In this document: in pieces, positions 61,470 through 64,000 of the stretch
Position numbering within the stretch: position 1 is the stretch's first letter
How the letters are laid out: each line of letters starts with the position of its first letter
Source of the DNA: Leptobrachium leishanense
Taxonomy: Eukaryota > Chordata > Amphibia > Anura > Megophryidae
Reading direction: 5' to 3'
Assembly (NCBI GenBank): GCA_009667805.1
Contig: CM019064.1
Span: 272,471,662 to 272,535,661, forward strand
Length of the DNA: 64,000 bases
Notes under the pieces: model-generated
Told to the model about the DNA's origin: nothing
Databases searched by the model: none
The model's input: only the letters and a program-made list of their open reading frames with translations
Program-made: the position numbers and the translations under genes

Positions 61470-63960
61470 GAGGGAAAAGCCCCGCTCCCAGGCAGGTAAC
61501 TGTACGAAGCACCCCGCTCCCAGGCAGGTAACTGTACGAAGCACCCCGCTCCCAGGCAGGTAACTGTGCGAAACGCCCCGCTCCCAGGCAGGTAACTGTA
61601 CGAAACGCCCCGCTCCCAGGCAGGTAACTGTACGAAACGCCCCGCTCCCAGGCAGGTAACTGTACGAAACGCCCCGCTCCCAGGCAGGTAACTGTACGAA
61701 ACGCCCCGCTCCCAGGCAACTGTACGAAACGCCCCGCTCCCACGCAGGTAACTGTACGAAACGCCCCGCTCCCACGCACCCAGGCAGGCAACTGGATGAA
61801 ACGCCCCGCTCCCACACTCACAGGCAGGCAACTGGATGAAACGCCCCGCTCCCACACTCACAGGCAGGCAACTGGATGAAACGCCCCGCTCCCACACTCA
61901 CAGGCAGGCAACTGGATGAAACGCCCCGCTCCACACTCACAGGCAGGCAACTGGATGAAACGCCCCGCTCCCACACTCACAGGCAGGCAACTGGATGAAA
62001 CGCCCCGCTCCCACACTCACAGGCAGGCAACTGGATGAAACGCCCCGCTCCCACGCTCACAGGCTCACAGGCAGGCAACTGGATGAAACGCCCCACTCCC
62101 ACGCTCACAGGCAGGCAACTGGATGAAACGCCCCGCTCCCACGCTCACAGGCAGGCAACTGGATGAAACGCCCCGCTCCCACGCTCACAGGCAGGCAACT
62201 GGATGAAACGCCCCGCTCCCACGCTCACAGGCAGGCAACTGGATGAAACGCCCCGCTCCCACGCTCACAGGCAGGCAACTGGATGAAACGCCCCGCTCCC
62301 ACGCTCACAGGCTCACAGGCAGGCAACTGGATGAAACGCCCCACTCCCACGCTCACAGGCAGGCAACTGGATGAAACGCCCCGCTCCCACGCTCACAGGC
62401 AGGCAACTGGATGAAACGCCCCGCTCCACGCTCACAGGCAGGTAACTGTGTGAAACGCCCCGCTCCCACGCAGGTAACTGTACGAAACGCCCCGCTCCCA
62501 CAGGCAGGTAACTGTACGAAACGCCCCGCTCCCACAGGCAGGTAACTGTACGAAACGCCCCGCTCCCAGGCAGGTAACTGTACGAAACGCCCCGCTCCAC
62601 AGGCAGGTAACTGTACGAAACGCCCCGCTCCCACAGGCAGGTAACTGTACGAAACGCCCCGCTCCCACAGGCAGGTAACTGTACGAAACGCCCCGCTCCC
62701 ACACTCACAGGCAGGCAACTGGATGAAACGCCCCGCTCCCACACTCACAGGCAGGCAACTGGATGAAACGCCCCGCTCCCACACTCACAGGCAGGCAACT
62801 GGATGAAACGCCCCGCTCCCACACTCACAGGCAGGCAACTGGATGAAACGCCCCGCTCCCACACTCACAGGCAGGCAACTGGATGAAACGCCCCGCTCCC
62901 ACACTCACAGGCAGGCAACTGGATGAAACGCCCCGCTCCCACGCTCACAGGCTCACAGGCAGGCAACTGGATGAAACGCCCCGCTCCCACGCTCACAGGC
63001 AGGCAACTGGATGAAACGCCCCGCTCCCACGCTCACAGGCAGGCAACTGGATGAAACGCCCCGCTCCCACGCTCACAGGCAGGCAACTGGATGAAACGCC
63101 CCGCTCCCACGCTCACAGGCAGGCAACTGGATGAAACGCCCCGCTCCCACGCTCACAGGCAGGCAACTGGATGAAACGCCCCGCTCCCACGCTCACAGGC
63201 TCACAGGCAGGCAACTGGATGAAACGCCCCACTCCCACGCTCACAGGCAGGCAACTGGATGAAACGCCCCGCTCCCACGCTCACAGGCAGGCAACTGGAT
63301 GAAACGCCCCGCTCCCACGCTCACAGGCAGGTAACTGTGTGAAACGCCCCGCTCCCACGCAGGCAACTGTACGAAACGCCCCGCTCCCACGCAGGTAACT
63401 GTACGAAACGCCCCGCTCCCACGCAGGTAACTGTACGAAACGCCCCGCTCCCACAGGCAGGTAACTGTACGAAACGCCCCGCTCCCACAGGCAGGTAACT
63501 GTACGAAACGCCCCGCTCCCACAGGCAGGTAACTGTACGAAACGCCCCGCTCCCACAGGCAGGTAACTGTACGAAACGCCCCGCTCCCACAGGCAGGTAA
63601 CTGTACGAAACGCCCCGCTCCCACAGGCAGGTAACTGTACGAAACGCCCCGCTCCCACAGGCAGGTAACTGTACGAAACGCCCCGCTCCCACAGGCAGGT
63701 AACTGTACGAAACGCCCCGCTCCCACAGGCAGGTAACTGTACGAAACGCCCCGCTCCCACAGGCAGGTAACTGTACGAAACGCCCCGCTCCCACAGGCAG
63801 GTAACTGTACGAAACGCCCCGCTCCCACAGGCAGGTAACTGTACGAAACGCCCCGCTCCCACAGGCAGGTAACTGTATGAAACGCCACGCTCCCACAGGA
63901 CGGTAACTGTATGAAACGCCCCGCTCCCACAGGCAGGTAACTGTATGAAACGCCCTCCCC
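61470..63960. repeat. GC-rich minisatellite in an OFD1 intron, 32-40-bp units, 888-bp higher-order repeat
   Basis: About 65-70 units share gaaacgccccgctccca and end in ggtaactgtac (32-34 bp) or ggcaactggat (40 bp). The types are segregated into blocks. The distinctive doublet cgctcacaggctcacagg begins at 62054, 62302, 62942 and 63190, which is two pairs 248 bp apart repeated at exactly 888 bp. Overlapping open frames up to 240 residues in all three minus frames are artefacts. Confidence 0.96.
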
Positions 63961-64000
63961 CACCCATAACTAAAGGGTTAAAAAGGGAGAATGGAATGCA

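Noticed and set aside
61470..63960. CRISPR-like regular repeats
   Set aside because: Units are contiguous with no unique spacers, in a vertebrate intron; this is a minisatellite.
61297..63967. Several open frames up to 240 residues on the minus strand
   Set aside because: Again a minisatellite (32-40-bp units) open in all three frames, not a protein gene.

Overview
The window is vertebrate nuclear DNA, most likely from a frog. It has spliced exons with GT/AG boundaries and very large, transposon-packed introns. The repeat mix fits Anura: Kolobok/T2-type MITEs beginning TTAAAGG, PIF/Harbinger MITEs with 3-bp TTA/TAA target duplications, hAT elements with 8-bp duplications, three Tc1 families, and L2/CR1-type LINE tails. 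Nothing bacterial or plasmid-like is present. The species cannot be named from the sequence.

One host gene is recognisable: OFD1, the LisH and coiled-coil protein of centriolar satellites and the distal centriole. It lies on the minus strand and fills about 61.4-5.6 kb. I placed 19 coding exons by translation, splice sites and phase. Every junction keeps frame and together they give 2811 nt (937 codons). The first coding exon(s) lie beyond the right edge. The C-terminal exon, and the exon for the late charged coiled coil of human OFD1, were not found.

Layout from right to left in gene order: 63.96-61.47 kb is a GC-rich minisatellite in the first visible intron. The LisH exon is at 61.2-61.4 kb. 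N-terminal and coiled-coil exons run from 58.9 to 40.9 kb, with hAT, Harbinger, Tc1 and TTAA-type elements between them. More coiled-coil exons lie at 31.4 and 29.8 kb, the latter with a partial copy in the neighbouring intron. A compact cluster of five exons, including the 603-nt one, occupies 23.4-20.7 kb. C-terminal exons are at 11.6, 9.4 and 5.6 kb. Left of 5.6 kb I see only repeats and unassigned sequence.

The most striking structure is a TTAA-flanked element present twice (26.7-27.9 and 47.4-48.5 kb), with an older inverted relative at 33.4-34.65 kb. It is largely a string of about fourteen short perfect or near-perfect hairpins. Between the two copies at least four stem positions differ as matched base pairs, and two hairpin loops are exact reverse complements of each other. 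Other notable items are a transposon with about 16 TTACCCGGGTAA-like motifs, a foldback element with an L2 in its loop, two minisatellites with exact higher-order periods (150 and 888 bp), several elements nested inside others, and a SINE sharing its 3' tail with a local LINE.
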